The notes under the pieces were generated by a model. The model saw nothing but the letters and a program-made list of their open reading frames with translations, had not been told where the DNA came from and ran no database searches. Below, in pieces: positions 9,709 through 18,619 of a stretch of DNA of 57,143 nucleotides. Origin of the DNA: an uncultured Sphingomonadales bacterium (lineage in GTDB: Bacteria; Pseudomonadota; Alphaproteobacteria; Sphingomonadales; Sphingomonadaceae); the NCBI GenBank assembly GCA_903923465.1, contig CAIXXP010000037.1, forward strand, positions 1 through 57,143, written 5' to 3'. The position numbers were made by a program, and so were the translations under genes. Position 1 is the first letter of the stretch; the number at the start of each line of letters is the position of its first letter.

Positions 9709-10851
9709 CTACCGCTTCAGCACGGTAATCGCGCAATTGCCGCCCGCGCCAATCACATGGGCGAGGCCCACCTTGGCGCCTTCCACCTGCCGGGCCCCGG
9801 CCCGACCGCGCAACTGGCTGACAAGCTCGAAGATCTGCCCGACATGCGAGGCGCCCACCGGCTCGCCCTTGCTGATCAGCCCGCCGCTGGTGTTCACCGG
9901 AATCCGCCCGCCGATCTGGGTGTCGCCATCGTCGACCAGCCGGCCACCCTCGCCGATGGGGCACAGGCCGATGTGCTCATAGGCTTCCAGCTCGCAGAAG
10001 GCGTCGGTATCCTGCACCTCCATCACGTCCACGTCTTCGGGGCCGATGCCGGCCTGGGCATAGACCTCGGCGGCGGTCAGCTGGGTGACATGCGGGTTCG
10101 TCACTTTCGCGCTCTGGGTATACAACGGCACGCTGAAGTGGGTGTAGAGCGCCACCTTGTGCGAACAGCCCGCCACCTCGATCGGCGCATCGCTATATTT
10201 ATGCGCGACATCACCTGAGCACAGCACGATCGCCGCCGCGCCTTCATTGGGTGCGCAAATCGACAGCAGATTGATCGGATCGTTCACCAGCGGCGAATTC
10301 AGCACCTGCTCCAGGCTGAACTCCTTCTGATACATCGCATAGGGATTGTGCACGGAGTTCTTGTGGTTCTTCACCGAGATCCTGGCGATCTGCTCCACCG
10401 TGGTGCCATGCTCATACATGTGGCGGCGGGCGCGGATGGCCCAGGGAATGGGGTTTTGCGACAGGCCGGTCGCAATCTGCCAATCCTCATAGAGCTGGCG
10501 CGGGTCCATGAAGCCGCGCGGCATTTTCTCCACGCCCAGCACCATGGCGGTGTCCTTCGCGCCGCTGCCGATGGCCATGCAGGCCTGGGCGAGTGCCGCG
10601 CCACCGCTGGCGCAGGCCGCCTCGACGTCGATGATGGAAATGCCGGTGCGGCCCAGCTGGCCCAGCACACGCAGGCCGGTGGTGGCCGGCAGGTACATCC
10701 GCCCGCAATAGGCCTGCTGCACATCGCGCCAGGGCATATTGGCATCGGCCAGTGCCATACTCGCCGCCTCCAGCCCCATCTGCGTATAGGGCTTGTCCTC
10801 GAAGCGGCCGAATTTGTGGATGCCCACGCCGACGATATAAACGGGCCGCAT
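9709..10851 (-). CDS. Thiolase family protein (SCP-x / lipid-transfer type)
   Basis: VEAACASGGAALAQA active-site region, NTSGGLISKGEPVGAS, GLAHVIGAGGNCAITVL. Confidence 0.85.
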   Translation of the reverse strand: MRPVYIVGVGIHKFGRFEDKPYTQMGLEAASMALADANMPWRDVQQAYCGRMYLPATTGLRVLGQLGRTGISIIDVEAACASGGAALAQACMAIGSGAKDTAMVLGVEKMPRGFMDPRQLYEDWQIATGLSQNPIPWAIRARRHMYEHGTTVEQIARISVKNHKNSVHNPYAMYQKEFSLEQVLNSPLVNDPINLLSICAPNEGAAAIVLCSGDVAHKYSDAPIEVAGCSHKVALYTHFSVPLYTQSAKVTNPHVTQLTAAEVYAQAGIGPEDVDVMEVQDTDAFCELEAYEHIGLCPIGEGGRLVDDGDTQIGGRIPVNTSGGLISKGEPVGASHVGQIFELVSQLRGRAGARQVEGAKVGLAHVIGAGGNCAITVLKR

Positions 10852-11315
10852 CAGCGTGCCTCCTCATCAACAGGGCGGAAGCGATAGGACAGCACCGGCT
10901 GCCCTGTCTCGTCGCGGTAGAGTTCGTAGATGTCGAGCTGCATCGGCATGCCCACTTGCGGGGCATCCAGCGGGCAATCCAGCACCGAGAGCACGCGAAT
11001 GCCCTCGGGCAGTTCCACCAGCCCCACCGGGAAGGGCACGAAGGGCCCCTCTCCCGCTTTATCGCCCCCCTTGTAGTCACCAGGCGGCCGATTGCGCACA
11101 ATGGTATAGCTATACAGTTCACCCTCGCGCGACAGGGTGGTGGGCGTCAGTGCGGTCGATTGGCAATTGGGGCAGGCCGGAACCGAACCCAGCGAGACCT
11201 CGCCGCATTCTCCGCAGACCGTGCCCGCCAGCGCGATATCGGCCAGCGGCCCTTCCCGGCTGGAAAAGAAATCGTCCCTGACGGTAGCGAATTGCGCCTG
11301 CGTGATGTTCATCAT
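10851..11315 (-). CDS. Zn-ribbon OB-fold (DUF35) protein
   Basis: CGECG...CPNC zinc ribbon then OB-fold YSYTIVRNRPPG; stop/start overlap with the thiolase. Confidence 0.85.
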   Translation of the reverse strand: MMNITQAQFATVRDDFFSSREGPLADIALAGTVCGECGEVSLGSVPACPNCQSTALTPTTLSREGELYSYTIVRNRPPGDYKGGDKAGEGPFVPFPVGLVELPEGIRVLSVLDCPLDAPQVGMPMQLDIYELYRDETGQPVLSYRFRPVDEEAR

Positions 11316-11552
11316 GGCCCCTCTCCCGCCGCGCCAGTGGCCCAGAGCGGTTGTCATTTCTGCCGCTTGTGGTGCTGGCCACGCGGTGGCTTGTCAAGCA
11401 AGCCGGGGCCCGGCGCCCAAGTGATCACACCCGTGGAGCGTGGCGTCGCTGCCCGCGTCGCGCCTGTCGCCACCGCGGCGTGGGGCTTGCGGGCGGGCGG
11501 GCGTGGTGGCAGGGCCGTCGGGTTTACGCATGTCAGGCAGAGAGGGAAAGCC

Positions 11553-12665
11553 ATGACTCAGCCCGCCAAAACGCCAACCGACGGCACCACGGCCAGCGGG
11601 CCGCTGGCGGGCCTGCGCGTGGTCGAGTTCACCAGCATCGGCCCCGGCCCCTATGCCGCGATGCTGCTGTCCGATCTGGGTGCCGATGTGCTGCGCATCG
11701 ACCGCGCAGGCGGCAACGGCTGGCCCAACCCCATCGCCGATCGCGGCCGCGCCACCGCCACCATCGACATCCGGACCGAGGAAGGCCGCGCCTACTGCCT
11801 CGCGGCCACCGCCGGGGCCGATGTGGTGATCGAGGGCATGCGTCCGGGGGTGATGGAGCGGCTGGGGCTGGGGCCTGATGTCCTGTGCGGGCAAAATCCC
11901 CGCCTTATCTATGGCCGCATCACTGGCTGGGGGCAGGACGGCCCGTTGGCGAACCGCGCCGGGCATGACATCAACTTCGTCGCCCTTTCCGGCGCGCTGG
12001 CCGCCATGGGCCGCCCGGGAGAGCCGGCCTCGCTGCCGCTGAACCTTGTGGGAGATTTTGGCGGCGGCACCATGTTCCTGGTCTTCGGCATCCTCGCCGC
12101 CCTGTGGGAGCGGGAACGATCCGGCCGGGGGCAGGTCGTCGATGCGGCGATTGTCGATGGCGTGGCCTCGCTGATGGGCTTCTTCACCGGCCTTGCCCCC
12201 TTCGGCCACATTTCGCTCGACCGGGCGGAGAATATTCTTGGTGGTGCCGCACCCTACTACCGCTGCTATCTCTGCGCCGATGGGCGCGAGATCGCCGTCG
12301 GCCCGCTGGAGCCGCAGTTCTATGCGGAATTGATGACCCGGCTGGGCCTCGTGGAATTCATCACCTGCCAGAACGACCGCAGCCGCTGGCCGGAGCTGGC
12401 CGGGGCGCTCGCCCGCACCTTCGCCGGCAAACCGCGCCAGCACTGGGTCGATCTGTTCGAAGGTTCCGATGCCTGTGTCGCGCCCGTGCTCGATGCCGCC
12501 GAGGCACCGTCCCATCCCCATATGCTGGCGCGGGGCGTCTGGCAGCAGCGCGATGGCATCTCCCAGCCGGCCCCGGCACCGCGCTTCTCGCGGACCCCCG
12601 GCGGCGCCCGGCCCGCGCAGGACGCGGCGGAGATGCTGGAGGCCTGGCGGCAAAAAGGCCGATAG
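11553..12665 (+). CDS. CoA-transferase family III, alpha-methylacyl-CoA racemase (AMACR)-like
   Basis: LAGLRVVEFTSIGPGPYAAMLLSDLGADVLRIDR; HDINFVALSGALAAMG; NLVGDFGGGTMFLVFGI. Track start 10752 is an upstream over-extension. Confidence 0.85.
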   Translation: MTQPAKTPTDGTTASGPLAGLRVVEFTSIGPGPYAAMLLSDLGADVLRIDRAGGNGWPNPIADRGRATATIDIRTEEGRAYCLAATAGADVVIEGMRPGVMERLGLGPDVLCGQNPRLIYGRITGWGQDGPLANRAGHDINFVALSGALAAMGRPGEPASLPLNLVGDFGGGTMFLVFGILAALWERERSGRGQVVDAAIVDGVASLMGFFTGLAPFGHISLDRAENILGGAAPYYRCYLCADGREIAVGPLEPQFYAELMTRLGLVEFITCQNDRSRWPELAGALARTFAGKPRQHWVDLFEGSDACVAPVLDAAEAPSHPHMLARGVWQQRDGISQPAPAPRFSRTPGGARPAQDAAEMLEAWRQKGR

Positions 12666-12720
12666 ACTTTGTCCCTCAGCTGCGGCACCAGCAGCAGCAA
12701 CATAAGATGAGAGGTGATGT

Positions 12721-13926
12721 ATGCGCGAAGCCGTTATCGTTTCCACCGCCCGGACCGGCGTTGCCAAGGCCTTTCGCGGCGCCCTCAATGATACGGATGC
12801 GCCGGTGCTGATCGGCCATGTGGTGCAGGCCGCCGTTGATCGCGCCGGTATCGATCCGGCCCGCATAGACGACATCGTGGCGGGCGCCGCGGTGCAATCG
12901 GGCACGCAGGGTGGCAATATGGGCCGGCAAGCGGTCTTCGCCTCCAGCCTGCCGCTCAGCGTGCCGGGCGCTTCGGTTGATCGCAAATGCGCCTCCAGCC
13001 TCACGGCGCTGGCCGAAATCGCGCGGGGCATCATTGCCGGCGATCTTGATGTTGGCGTGGCCGCCGGCGTGGAGTCGGTCTCGCTCACCGCGAAGAACAA
13101 CGCCGCGCTCACGCGCCTGCAGTGCGATGCGGTGCGCGAGCGCGTGCCCCACGCCTATATGGCGATGATCGAGACCGCCGAGGTGGTGGCCGAGCGCTAT
13201 CATGTCAGCCGCGAGGCGCAGGATGAATTCGCCGCCGAGAGCCATGCCCGCGCCGCCGCCGCCGCCGCCGCCGGGCGCACAGCCGAGGAGATCGTGCCGA
13301 TCACCGTGCGCCGCGCCATCGTCGAGAAGGACGGCTCGGTCTCGGGCCACGAGGAAGTGACGCTCTCCACCGACGAGGGCATCCGCCCCGGCACCACCGT
13401 GGAGGCCCTGGCCAAGCTGCCGCCGGTGTGGCGCGATGGTGAGATCGTCAAGCAGGGCCGTTTCGTCACCGCCGGCAACGCCAGCCAGCTCTCCGATGGC
13501 GCCTCGGCGCAGGTGCTGGTCGAACGCTCCATTGCCGAGCGCGAGGGCCTGCCGATCCTCGGCGTGTTCCGGGGCTTTCAGGCCGCCGGCTGCCTGCCGG
13601 AGGAAATGGGCATCGGCCCGGTATTCGCCATCCCCAAGCTGCTGAAGCGCGCAGGGCTTTCGGTGGACGATATCGGCCTGTGGGAACTGAACGAGGCCTT
13701 CGCCAGCCAGGCGCTCTATTGCCGCGACTTCCTCGGCATCGACCCGGCCAGGATCAATGTCGATGGCGGCGCCATCGCGCTGGGCCATCCCTTCGGCATG
13801 ACCGGCAGCCGCCTGGCCGGCCACGCGCTGATCGAGGCGCGCCGTCGCGGCGTGCGCTATGCGGTGGTCTCGATGTGCGTGGCCGGCGGCATGGGGGCAG
13901 CGGGCCTGTTCGAAATCCCCGCCTGA
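12721..13926 (+). CDS. Acetyl-CoA C-acyltransferase (canonical thiolase)
   Basis: [48 protein letters not shown]. Confidence 0.92.
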   Translation: MREAVIVSTARTGVAKAFRGALNDTDAPVLIGHVVQAAVDRAGIDPARIDDIVAGAAVQSGTQGGNMGRQAVFASSLPLSVPGASVDRKCASSLTALAEIARGIIAGDLDVGVAAGVESVSLTAKNNAALTRLQCDAVRERVPHAYMAMIETAEVVAERYHVSREAQDEFAAESHARAAAAAAAGRTAEEIVPITVRRAIVEKDGSVSGHEEVTLSTDEGIRPGTTVEALAKLPPVWRDGEIVKQGRFVTAGNASQLSDGASAQVLVERSIAEREGLPILGVFRGFQAAGCLPEEMGIGPVFAIPKLLKRAGLSVDDIGLWELNEAFASQALYCRDFLGIDPARINVDGGAIALGHPFGMTGSRLAGHALIEARRRGVRYAVVSMCVAGGMGAAGLFEIPA

Positions 13927-13974
13927 GGCCATTGGCCGCCGCGAACCGGGCCCACGCCCGGTCGCGGTGGCCTC
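13925..13974. terminator. Long bidirectional hairpin spanning convergent stop codons
   Basis: GAGGCCA...CCGCGAaCCGGGcccacgCCCGGtCGCGG-TGGCCTC. Confidence 0.65.
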
Positions 13975-14815
13975 AGCTTTCCGCCGCCCGCCCCGCGGCC
14001 GGCGGCGCAGACCGGCCCTCGCCATAGGTGGCGGCGATAACGTCCAGCAGATAGCCGGCAAACTCCTGCTCGCGGCTGCGGATGACATCGCTGAAGCCGG
14101 CAATTCCCAAAACCAGCGCGTTGTCGGCATCGTCGCCGGGCAAGGGCGCGGCAATGATCCCGCCGCCCTGCGTGTAAAGATCATGGGTGAGCGCATAGCC
14201 CTGCTGGCGTACCACCGCGAGGTTCTGGAACAGATCGGCCGAACGCACGATCGGCTGCCCGGGCCCGGCTTCCGCATTGGCGCGGGTGAGGATCTTGCGC
14301 ACTTCCTCGTCCCGCAGCCGCGCCAGCAGCGCATAGCCCGCGCCGGACAGCACCAGCGGCCGGGCCGTGCCCACCACGATGTGAAAATGCACCGGCGTGG
14401 TGGCCTGCAGCACATGGATATACTGCACCTGCATGCCATTCCGGCTGGCCAGCACGATGGTATTGGCGGTCTTCTCGCTCAGCGCGCGCATCATGGCCAT
14501 GACCTTGCCGTCCGAAAAGAACTGGTCGCTGACCCAGCTGCCGATAAAGGCGGTGCGGTTGGAGAGGATGTAGGTCCGCTTGAACGGGTCGTAATTCAGA
14601 TAGCCATAGCTCGCCAGGCTCTTGAGCAGGGCCGAGGTGCTGGACTGCGGATAGCCAAGCTCCTCGGCGATTTCCATGACCGAGGCCGGCGCCTGCCTGT
14701 CGTCGAAATACTCGAAGATCTCCACCACGCGCCGGGCGGACTTGACGGTGCTGGAGGTGACATTCAGCCGGTCGCTGATGCGCAAATTGTCTTGCGGACG
14801 CAACTTCCGGGGCAT
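13973..14815 (-). CDS. IclR family transcriptional regulator
   Basis: wHTH SARRVVEIFEYFDDRQAPASVMEIAEELGYPQSSTSALLKSLASYGYL plus IclR effector domain. Confidence 0.85.
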   Translation of the reverse strand: MPRKLRPQDNLRISDRLNVTSSTVKSARRVVEIFEYFDDRQAPASVMEIAEELGYPQSSTSALLKSLASYGYLNYDPFKRTYILSNRTAFIGSWVSDQFFSDGKVMAMMRALSEKTANTIVLASRNGMQVQYIHVLQATTPVHFHIVVGTARPLVLSGAGYALLARLRDEEVRKILTRANAEAGPGQPIVRSADLFQNLAVVRQQGYALTHDLYTQGGGIIAAPLPGDDADNALVLGIAGFSDVIRSREQEFAGYLLDVIAATYGEGRSAPPAAGRAAES

Positions 14816-14956
14816 GTCCTCAATCTCCAAAAATCGGCCAGCATACGGCACAGCCCGCAAGGCCTGCCGCACCTGTGCCACCATCGGCCCTCACACTATC
14901 CGCCCGGGCACGCCAACGCCGCCCGCCGCAATTTTCACCGCCCTTTGCCGCGCCGG

Positions 14957-15802
14957 TCAAACCAGGCGCGCCCGGCCCATATCCAGCACGACGGCATCGC
15001 GCGCGGGCACGCGGGCGCGGAAAGCGACTTCCTCGCCCTCGTCCCACACATCCACGGTAATCGTCTCGCCGGGGTACACCGGCTTCGAGAAGCGGGTTTC
15101 GATCGAGACCAGCTCCCGCCCGGGAAACAGGCGCCACAAGGCGAGGCCAGTCGCGCCATAGCTGCCCAGCCCATGCGAGATGGGCCGCGGGAAGCCGGAC
15201 TCTACGGCCACCTGCGGGTCGGCATGCAGCGGGTTGCGATCGTGATTGAGGCGGTAGAGCAAGGCCATGTTGGGCCGCGTGGCGATTTTGGCATTAAGAT
15301 CGGGCGCCCGGTCGGGCACGGGGCGAAAGCTGCGCGGCGGCGGGGTGACCTGGCCAAAACCGCCATCGGCCCGGCAGAAGACGCCCCCTTCGGCGCGCGA
15401 CAGCAGCTTGCCCGAAGCCTTGTCGTGGATTTCCCGCGTCGTGGTGACAATGGCGCCCTTGTCGCCCTTGTCCTCCAGATGGGTGATGATGTCGCGCGCC
15501 ACCAGCACCTTGCCAAGCTCCGGCTCAGCAAACACTTCGAGGCGCTGCGAGCCATGCACGATCATCGTGTAGGTCACGCCGAACTCGGGCCGCGCCAGCC
15601 AGTCCTCGCCATTGCCGGTGACCACCGCCATCATGGGGAACACCTTCAGCCCCTTCTCATAGGTATAGGCCAGCTCGACGGGATCCAGCGGATCCTCGCT
15701 CATCCCGATGGAGAGGGCATAGAGCATCACGTCCTTGTCGGTGAGCGTGAACTCGACGACAGGCGTTTGATAGTTCAGCAGAAGATCAGCGTTCAGCGGC
15801 AT
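14957..15802 (-). CDS. MaoC-type double hot-dog enoyl-CoA hydratase
   Basis: DVMLYALSIGMSEDPLDPVELAYTYEKGLKVFPMMAVV and hydratase-2-like RNPLHADPQVAVESGFPRPISHGLGSYG. Confidence 0.87.
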   Translation of the reverse strand: MPLNADLLLNYQTPVVEFTLTDKDVMLYALSIGMSEDPLDPVELAYTYEKGLKVFPMMAVVTGNGEDWLARPEFGVTYTMIVHGSQRLEVFAEPELGKVLVARDIITHLEDKGDKGAIVTTTREIHDKASGKLLSRAEGGVFCRADGGFGQVTPPPRSFRPVPDRAPDLNAKIATRPNMALLYRLNHDRNPLHADPQVAVESGFPRPISHGLGSYGATGLALWRLFPGRELVSIETRFSKPVYPGETITVDVWDEGEEVAFRARVPARDAVVLDMGRARLV

Positions 15803-15857
15803 GGCGTGTCTCGCATCTGTGAATGAATCGGGCAGTTCCAAGGCATCGGGCGGGCTA

Positions 15858-17018
15858 TCAGCTGCGCGGCAGGCGCATCATGTTGGCCACGTTGTTTCTC
15901 TGGATGGCGGTGGAGCCGCCGAAGATCGGTAGCACCATGGCATCGCGCACATAGCGCTCCATGTCGAAATCGTCGGAATAGCCATAGGCACCCATCACCT
16001 GCTGGCACTGGATGACGATGTCGCGGATGGTCTCGGACAGGTAGAGCTTGGTCATCGAGGTCTGGAGCGCGCTGGGCTCGCCGCGCTCCAGCATGCCGAT
16101 CGATTCCTTCATCATCACCCGGCAGGTCTGCAGCTTGGTCTGCACATCGGCCAGCGTGTGGCGCACCGCCTGATGGCCGCAGATGCGCATGCCGAACTGC
16201 ACGCGCTCCTGCGAATAGTTCCACGCCGCCTCCACCGCCGCCTCGCCAAGGCCCATGGCCAGCGCGCAGGGGCTCAACTTCTCCACCTCCAGCGTGGGGC
16301 CGGCCAGCTGCGACCAGCCCTGGTTCAATTTCTCCGGCCCGCCGAGGATATTCTCGATCGGCACCTCGACGTCCTCGAACACCACATCATTGGTGGGGAT
16401 GCCGCGCATGCCCATGGTGCCGGTGGAGGTGGTCGACACACCCTTGGTGGTGCGCGGGATGATGACGAAGGACAGGTTCTTGTATCGGTTTTCCACCGGG
16501 CCGCTGCGCACCAGCGTATAGATGGAATCGCAGATTTCCGCGCCGGTGCACCAGCGCTTGGCGCCGTTGATGATAACCTTGTCGCCGCGAATTTCGGCGC
16601 GGGTTTCCACCGAGGCGAGATCGCCGCCGACATTGGGCTCCGACAGGCCGAGGGCGAACATCATCGTGCCAGCCGCCACGCCCGGCAGATATTTGCGCTT
16701 CTGCGCCTCGGACCCCTGCTCGCCGATGTTGAGGCCGCAATAGTTGGTGCAATGCACCAGCAGGCCGGCCAGAATCGTGCTGCGCTTGCCGATCTCCTGC
16801 ATCACCATCAGCAGCGCGTTGATGTCGCGCCCGAGGCCGCCGTATTCCTCGTCCACCGCCAGGGCGGTGATGCCCAGCTCGCCGAAACGGGCCAGCAGCT
16901 CGGGCGGAAGATAGTCGGCCCTGTCCCACCCACGCACCACTTCTGGCGGGGCGATTTCGTCGAGCAGGGCGCGCAGGCTCTCGCGCAGCATCGCCAGCTC
17001 TTCGGAGTTCATCGCCAT
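15858..17018 (-). CDS. Acyl-CoA dehydrogenase
   Basis: GLSEPNVGGDLASVETRAEIRGDKVIINGAKRWCTGAE; GAYGYSDDFDMERYVRD. Start at 17018 with ggagacc upstream; the 865-aa track ORF is an extension. Confidence 0.9.
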   Translation of the reverse strand: MAMNSEELAMLRESLRALLDEIAPPEVVRGWDRADYLPPELLARFGELGITALAVDEEYGGLGRDINALLMVMQEIGKRSTILAGLLVHCTNYCGLNIGEQGSEAQKRKYLPGVAAGTMMFALGLSEPNVGGDLASVETRAEIRGDKVIINGAKRWCTGAEICDSIYTLVRSGPVENRYKNLSFVIIPRTTKGVSTTSTGTMGMRGIPTNDVVFEDVEVPIENILGGPEKLNQGWSQLAGPTLEVEKLSPCALAMGLGEAAVEAAWNYSQERVQFGMRICGHQAVRHTLADVQTKLQTCRVMMKESIGMLERGEPSALQTSMTKLYLSETIRDIVIQCQQVMGAYGYSDDFDMERYVRDAMVLPIFGGSTAIQRNNVANMMRLPRS

Positions 17019-17050
17019 AAACCGGTCTCCCACATATATGCTGAGATTGC

Positions 17051-17068
17051 CCCTAACGCATGTTAGGG
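17051..17068. promoter_or_regulatory. Operator-like palindrome CCCTAAC-GCAT-GTTAGGG
   Basis: Perfect 7-bp arms between divergent ACAD and thiolase-like genes; same half-sites as 31615-31628. Confidence 0.7.
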
Positions 17069-17150
17069 TTGCGTCAACACGGTGCCTCACATAGCACATA
17101 TCTGAAGCCTGCCCTGCGGGCGTCAAGCAACTTGAGCTTTGGAGAGTGAG

Positions 17151-18314
17151 ATGAACACCGGGGGATTTCCGCGCGGGCGCACCGCTATTGTCGGCGCGGC
17201 CACATTCGGAATTGGCGAGGCCCCGGGCCTCACCCCGCTGGATATGGGGGCCAGCGCGCTGGGTCTGGCGCTGGCCGATGCCGGCCTCGGCCTCGGTGAC
17301 GTCGACGGGCTGTTCGTGTGCACCAGCGACGATGCGCTCTCCGGCCTCAGCCTGGCCGAATACCTCGGCATCCGGCCAAAGTTCTCCGACAACAACCGCA
17401 CCGGCGGCTCGGCCTTCATGAGCCACGCCATCGTCGCGGCGCTGGCGCTGGAGGCGGGCTATTGCGATGTGGCGGTGGTGGTGCACGCCAGCAACCAGCG
17501 CACCGCCGGCGCCGGGCTGGTCTCCATGCGCAAGCCGAGCCTGTACGAAGTGCCCTACAAGCCGATGAACCCGCTGTCGCCCTATGCGCTGGCGGCACAG
17601 CGCCACATGTATGAGTTCGGCACCACCCGCGAGCAGCTGGCCGAAGTGGCCGTGGCGGCGCGCGGCTGGGCCATCCAGAACCCCGAGGCGTGGTGCTACG
17701 ACAAGGGCCCGCTGACCCTCGATGCCGTGGCCGCCGCGCGCATGGTCTCCTCGCCGCTCACCGTGCTCGATTGCTGCCTGGTGGTCGATGGCGCCTCTGC
17801 CATCGTGATGACCCGCGCCGACCGCGCCAAGGACCTGCGCGCCAAGCCGGTGTACCTGCTGGGCGGCGCGGCCGAAGTGTGGCACTCGGAAATCGCCTCC
17901 ATGCCCGACCTCACCGTCACCGCCGCCAAGGCCTCGGGCGAACGGGCCTTTGCCATGGCCGGCTATGGCCCGCAGGACATGAACACCGTCCAGCTCTATG
18001 ACGCCTTCACCATCAACACCATCCTGTTCCTCGAAGACCTGGGCTTCTGCCCGAAGGGCGAGGGTGGGCGCTTCGTTTCCGGCGGCCACATCGGGCCCGG
18101 CGGCGGCCTGGCCGTGAACACCAACGGCGGCGGCCTGTCCTATTGCCACCCCGGCATGTACGGCCTGCTGGCCATCGTGGAAGCCGTGCGCCAATTGCGC
18201 GGCGAATGCGATGTGCGGCAGGTGAAGGACGCCGGGTTGGCTGTGGCCCACGGCAACGGCGGCACGCTGTCCAGCCAGGCCACGCTGGTGCTGGGGACAG
18301 CCGAGACGGTTTGA
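17151..18314 (+). CDS. Thiolase-like / lipid-transfer (Ltp) family protein
   Basis: AIVGAATFGIGEAPG; NTNGGGLSYCHPGMYGLLAIVEAVRQLRGE; GLAVAHGNGG. Confidence 0.85.
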   Translation: MNTGGFPRGRTAIVGAATFGIGEAPGLTPLDMGASALGLALADAGLGLGDVDGLFVCTSDDALSGLSLAEYLGIRPKFSDNNRTGGSAFMSHAIVAALALEAGYCDVAVVVHASNQRTAGAGLVSMRKPSLYEVPYKPMNPLSPYALAAQRHMYEFGTTREQLAEVAVAARGWAIQNPEAWCYDKGPLTLDAVAAARMVSSPLTVLDCCLVVDGASAIVMTRADRAKDLRAKPVYLLGGAAEVWHSEIASMPDLTVTAAKASGERAFAMAGYGPQDMNTVQLYDAFTINTILFLEDLGFCPKGEGGRFVSGGHIGPGGGLAVNTNGGGLSYCHPGMYGLLAIVEAVRQLRGECDVRQVKDAGLAVAHGNGGTLSSQATLVLGTAETV

Positions 18315-18344
18315 GGTGTGATCGCCGAGATTTGAAGGAAACCG

Positions 18345-18552
18345 GGAGTGGAGTTTTCGCAGGGGACTCATCCCCTGCACCCCATGACGTCTTCCGGCGA
18401 GAGATCGCGCCGAAGGCCACGTCGGGCACAGCCTTACCGCGCCGCAGGCGCCCAAAACCGCCTCGCGGCCGGCGCAACGCCGCAGGTTATGCGCCGAGCA
18501 AGACAGGAACGGGGTTTGGCGCCTAAGGCCCCAAGACTTCCCTCTTTCCAGT
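18345..18552 (-). repeat. Dispersed intergenic repeat, copy A
   Basis: Reverse complement GAAGTCTTGGGGCCTTAGGCGCCAAACCCCGTTCCTGTCTT ... CTGCGGCGCGGTAAGG ... CTCGCCGGAAGACG ... GCAGGGGATGAGTCCCCTGC aligns to 36394-36590. Confidence 0.8.
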
Positions 18553-18619
18553 TTCTAAAATAAACGATGCCCGCATCCCGCGTGAATGGGCGAAGACCGA
18601 GCAATCGAGAGGAGTGCCT

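Noticed and set aside
10752-11552. N-terminal 267 codons of track ORF 10752..12665
   Set aside because: Overlaps the DUF35 gene in antisense; CaiB/AMACR homology begins just after ATG 11553
13248-13274. GCC microsatellite in the thiolase gene
   Set aside because: Encodes an ordinary poly-Ala stretch in an exposed thiolase region, typical of high-GC genomes
12676-14439. 587-aa minus-strand ORF across the thiolase and IclR region
   Set aside because: Antisense to a canonical thiolase and out of frame with the IclR gene; no domain motifs
17019-18455. N-terminal extension of the 865-aa ACAD ORF
   Set aside because: Runs antisense through the Ltp thiolase-like gene; ACAD start at 17018 has an RBS and promoter palindrome upstream
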